Source: Azolla caroliniana
Lineage: Eukaryota > Polypodiophyta
Length of the DNA: 64,000 bases
Direction: 5' to 3'
Assembly: GCA_043228905.1 (NCBI GenBank)
Contig: JBHGNT010000018.1
Span: forward strand, 17,980,001 to 18,044,000
Below the pieces are notes generated by a model. That model did no database searches, had not been told where the DNA came from, and saw only the letters and a list, made by a program, of their open reading frames with translations. The stretch's first letter is position 1, and every line of letters starts with the position of its first letter. The translations under genes and the position numbers were made by a program. This document shows positions 59,607 to 64,000 of the stretch, piece by piece.

Positions 59607-59643
59607 TTGACTTCTAATCAAGGGAGAGGAAGGCAACAAAGAC

Positions 59644-62600
59644 CATTTCATACTGTTAAACACCCAACTACATGAGAAGAATTTTCTATTATTAGTTTTT
59701 TGTGCCTTACATCGGTTCCTGTGTTCCAAGCCTGTTTTGGCATTCTATCATCATGCATATGAGAGAGAGAGAGAGAGAGAGCTTGATAAGATAAATATAA
59801 AATCAGGGAAGAGAGAAAAGGGTTAGTGAGTGCGGATAGTGTGTGGGTCGCAAGTTGTGAGTGGAATAAATTGTCCTTGGCATAGGCAAGAGGAAATGGG
59901 ACTAATTGTGTGATCCATAAGTAGAGTGGGCGTCGACTAAGTGAGGTGTGTGTGTGTGTGTGCACTCTCTAATATATGATTGTATCTATTAAAATTTGAC
60001 GTTTGAGCTACTTACAAATTTCTCACTAAGTAGAGTCTAGGTTGCCCAAATGATTCAAATTAGTAGGTGATTCGAACGATGCATCATATGACTTTAATGA
60101 GGTATATGAGAGGTCAACTTGTTGGAGTTAGTGTATGAATCAAATGAGTCAAGTGAGACAGTGACTTGATGGATTCATTGGATGATTGGAATGAGTCAGA
60201 CGAGACGTCGACTCATTGGACCTAATTATGCACTTGAGAGGGAAAGTCTTGACCTATTATGCTTAATTACTCAAATATATAGGCATTAAGTTATTATCAC
60301 AGTAAACAATGAAAAGGAAATGGCAATGAGATCAATTAAGAGACAAAAGATGGTCCACAAGAGTTACAACCACCAACCCAAACCATTGAGATTAAGGTTT
60401 AAGGTTAGGGTCTTGAGGTAATATTAATTAGGATTAATGGAGGGAGGTTGAAGGTCTAGCTCAAGTTTTCTAAATGTTAGGAAGAAGTTAAATAGTCTTA
60501 TTCAAATGTATTTTATACTTTTTATAATGCTCTTGGTGTTTTGACACATAGTTATAAGTCTCTCTATCCTCTTGTCCTCGTCTTCAATAATTTTTCTCTT
60601 TTCCTTATTACTATTATTATTCCTTCATTTCTAATCAATGTTTTGGTGTTCAAATTTGGTAAAAAAACGCTCATGCAATGCATCCCTATGATCCCACATG
60701 AGGTGTCCATGTTGATAATTCAATATGTATTTGGGAAAGGTCACCATGCTCCAAGACAAACCGGAAGTGCTAGCAATCAAAAGTGTGAATTACCAAGTTC
60801 CAACAACAAGCACATATTCTGACATAACAAAACTTATACATGGTGGACCAACTCAAAATAGGCCACAATGAGATCTCATTACACAACCTAGCTAAAGTTT
60901 CCACCACCAACCTATGTGAATCACTTGAACACCAACTAGCAGAATCCTAATATACGAGACAGAGAACCCAAGTGGAACTCCATTGACTAGAAGAAGAGTT
61001 GTGGATTACTACTACATGATTGGAAGAGGAGAAGAAAGAACCCACATGTGGCCCCCGATATCTACACAAAAGCACTCTTCACGATGGCCAAAAAGTTTAA
61101 AAATGAACATGACATTCACTTGAGGCATCGAAGGAACTCTCGACAACCATAGATGCTAGGCTCAAAGTTTTGATTTGGAATGCCCATAGGCTCCCTTGCA
61201 AATCCAAGGCAAACACAAAGAAGTTTAGAGAGCTCCGCAAATGACAAAAATTATTGGTCACCAACCTCAAAGTTTAAGGAGTGAAATAGAATGCAACCAA
61301 CTCCAAGTCAAGACATCGAAGATAAAGGCTCTCATCACAACCATGGAATCATAACTCAAAGCAACACAAAGCTTGACTATGATACCATATATACCACTAG
61401 GAGAAGGAGTCCAAGTAGTAGTGATGGCACAACTCAACGATTGGATTATCTACAGATGTTTTATCTATTCTTCCTCGTATCTCTATTAACTAATGTATGT
61501 GCTCTAATTTAACAATACAAGAGACATGATCAAAGGATAAAGTTTCAATGATGGCATTCCTCTTGCTTTCTTGTGACAATGTTTTTTTTACTATACATTC
61601 ACTCATGGGCTTGAGAGCTATGTGTTTATACTTAACTAGTAAAGCATATAAGACTACATTGGGTGTGATCAACGAGTATTTGTCACAAGCTAAATCCAAC
61701 ATTTTTCATGTGAATGTTGTGGGACAGAATTGTTCTAAGTCATGGTCAATATTGAATACAAAGGGAGATTTCCATATTATTATATTGAATTCTCTTCAAG
61801 CGAACAAATAAGGAGAGTATACCAATAATGATCAAATTCAAGTGAGAACGATCTATATTTAAAAATAAACAAGGTATTTAGTTGGGCATCCATGCAATGT
61901 GATAACCTTGTCATTTTCACATTTTAATTAGGGCAATTAGAATCCCCCATGGGGCCAAACACATAATTGTAATCTTCTCAGTAGATCCAATGTAAAAAGT
62001 GTGAGTACTTGTTTGACTTCTTGACGTGTTACTTTAGATGAGTATTTGAGCATACAAGAAAGGAAAGCATAGGTAACCACTTGTTCATCAATGACACAAA
62101 ATCTAACCAATTTGTTGAATATTTCTTTTACTCGATGTTGTTTGGAGTCTAAATCTTCACCAACACAAGGGCTATGAACGAATCTTCATAGAGTTGGAGA
62201 ACAATTCAATTGGTTTTTGTCGTTTCCGCTTTCCTAGACATGGGTTCCTTTGAATTTGTTGAAGGGTTTCCACTAGTCGATTAAAAATGAAACTAGTGTT
62301 AACGAGGTCGTAACAACCTATTGGTTAAAATGGGCAATATTGAGGTGAATTTGCATTAGTGGTATGTGCATATAGGGAGTGTTTACTCAAACAATTTAAG
62401 CATTGTTTTTCCTTATTGGATTCCATCTTCACGCGTCTAAATTTAAATTGTTTTTTCTCAAACCATAGAGACACATATTTTTTAAGTCACTAGATCAAAA
62501 TGTTTGTAATGTCTTTGAAGTGTCCACTTTATTGCCTTCTATTTGATGTTATATTGGTAGATAGCACTAGTTGGGGTCTTCATTGTTCCTTTTACCTAAA

Positions 62601-63419
62601 AGTGGTTGTACATTCCTAAACATATCAATATCTCAAGATATTGTAAAATCCATGTCCAACAGAAGTCGTTTTATTTGCATATTTCAATATTTCCCTATAC
62701 ATGTATTTAACATTAATACATGGTTTGGTAAGGTCTTAATTTTGGATCAAGATTCATGGGTTCCAACTTGGTTTCATAAACAAGTAAAATTGTACTTTAA
62801 TGCAAGTAACCAGAGAACCTATATATACTCACAATATGCATACACCTACATACATATATTCATGTAGACCTCAATGATCTATGCCACTAAAGTTACAACT
62901 TCCGTTAAAGCATAAAGGAAATAAGGGTAATGCATGTAGCAACGCTAAAAATGAATAATAGAAACATGTTTAGCAAACTGTTTTTTTTACAACTAACCAA
63001 TAACTACATGGTAAGTCAATTCTAGAACTATCCTTTTAACCTATGCATGTACATTAATTGGGTATACATAGTAAGTGAAATAATAATGAGGTAGCCAACA
63101 ATTAAGCACTTAAATGAAAATGAAACAATTAATCAACAACAATACAATATTTGAAAATCGTGACCTCATTTTGAGGCATTAAATATAGACCTTCTTACTC
63201 TCCTACAAAACTATGTGTATGTCCATGCACATATTTCCTTGGCTCCTTTGTCACTCAAAACCCATACAAAACATAAAGAATCCATGCGCACATAATCATG
63301 CACATAGATTTTATTTATGAAAAACATTGATTTATAATAGGAGCATCATCTAGAGTCCACGACATGGTGGGCATTTGAAGCCACATAAATCATGGCTATT
63401 TTGTATGGATTTAAAGCTT
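59644..63419. other. right-hand spacer, no supportable gene
   Basis: A (GA) run lies at about 59761-59780. At about 60850-61450 the plus strand reads like old coding sequence with a charged, coiled-coil flavour (Glu/Lys/Leu rich, many stops), possibly a retroelement gag relic; I do not recognise it firmly. The remainder is AT-rich with short unsupported open frames. Confidence 0.45.
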
Positions 63420-64000
63420 AGAAAATGTAATTGGTTGGTTGATCGCACAATGTCAGTGATGAAGGCGTGGAGTATGCTCCGTGGGCATCTTAGTCGTATA
63501 GGTTCAAGTACTAATGTTGAATGGATGCACCAACCCCTATTGTGGAACTAGACCTTAAAGTCGGCAAAGGGAAAGATGTTTGGCCAGAGCAAGGGTATGT
63601 CGTGGGCTATATTGCATTGTGCATGGATTCATTCAATGGCAGATTGGATGGAGCTGTCTATTAGTAACCAGGATAAATTATATGAAGATGCGGGAAAGTT
63701 CAGAAATGGTAGGAAGATGCTTGACCTAGTCACTCTATTCCTATTAGTAATGGGGAAGAGGGTGAATGGTTCGGACAATGTGATGATACAGGAAAATTTG
63801 TCAATGCTAAGGGTCTAGGAAAGAATGGGAAGATCATCCAGTTGGGATCAATAGATGCAAGTGCTAGTTGGTCCCCGATTAGAATTATGGCACGAGACAC
63901 TAAGAAATGGAAGGTGAGTCCATCAGTCGATGAGGTTGAGGAGGATTGGATCTTGTATGTTGTTGAAGGAAGGCCACTCGAGTGTTTAGAATGGGATCTT
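63420..64000 (+). pseudogene. probable LINE ORF2 fragment, cut by the window edge
   Basis: The plus strand reads NVEWMHQPLLWN and, after a frame change, WAILHCAWIHSMADWM. Near 63880 in another frame it reads SWSPIRIMARDTKKW. These resemble the connection region of plant LINE ORF2 upstream of the zf-RVT motif (for example a HQPLfWNP segment followed by a Trp-rich LADW block). Frames are broken, and the match is from memory of the family, so confidence is modest. It continues beyond the window. Confidence 0.4.

Larger units (their letters stand above)
59016..59638 (+). mobile_element. LTR-plus-tRNA composite insertion with 5-bp target duplication
   Basis: Parts in order: LTR 59016-59525; spacer CAATT 59526-59530; complement of a whole tRNA-Arg including CCA 59531-59606; TTGACTTCTAATCAAGG 59607-59623, a copy of the reverse complement of 59563-59579; and GAGAGGAAGGCAACA 59624-59638, identical to the last 15 nt of the LTR (59511-59525). 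AAGAC stands at 59011-59015 and 59639-59643, flanking the whole as a target duplication. There is no gag or pol. I infer an integrated reverse-transcription by-product. A plain internal deletion of a larger element would not explain the full-length tRNA or the self-copy. Confidence 0.75.

Overview
The window is nuclear DNA of a land plant. Its genes carry many GT-AG introns. Two of them encode plastid proteins with transit-type N-termini. Diverged plant-type telomere motifs (TTTAGGG) occur inside introns, and intergenic DNA is AT-rich and full of decayed retroelements and microsatellites. I cannot fix the lineage from sequence alone; large repeat-rich spacers and dispersed LINE relics would fit a seed-free plant as well as an angiosperm.

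Layout. 1-3687 is the 3' part of a nearly intact Ty1/copia element (pol plus 3' LTR) inserted into an older LINE fragment (3688-3935). 3.9-9.5 kb is gene-free and ends in an 800-bp A-rich tract with a 61-bp minisatellite and CT/CA/G/C runs. 9889-13628 (+) is a complete 8-exon LHT-type amino acid transporter. 13.6-24.9 kb is spacer with a decayed Ty3/gypsy relic (about 21.4-22.8 kb). 24915-28453 (-) is an 11-exon protein disulfide isomerase with two thioredoxin domains and an ERp29-like D domain. 28.5-35.0 kb holds a TATG satellite, a 460-bp foldback and a LINE relic. 34967-41054 (-) is a 10-exon ODR4 homologue, with four exact 234-bp tandem repeats in one intron. 42517-47466 (-) is a 13-exon DXR (MEP pathway). 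53507-57619 (-) is a 9-exon ClpR1, the inactive-type plastid Clp subunit. Beyond it are GATC-rich repeats, a LINE 3' fragment, an unusual LTR/tRNA composite at 59016-59638, and a probable LINE fragment at the right edge.

All exon models were built by hand from splice signals, reading phase and family conservation. LHT, PDI, DXR and ClpR1 each close in frame (451, 376, 480 and 383 residues); ODR4 (462) has one uncertain acceptor. The four minus-strand genes fall into two pairs by compartment: PDI and ODR4 act at the ER, DXR and ClpR1 in the plastid.

The most unusual object is 59016-59638. A 510-bp LTR with TG...CA ends is followed by a 5-nt spacer, a complete copy of tRNA-Arg(UCU) including the CCA end, a 17-nt snap-back copy of its own anticodon arm, and a second copy of the last 15 nt of the LTR. 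All of it lies between 5-bp target duplications (AAGAC). It reads like an aberrant strong-stop reverse-transcription product that was integrated.
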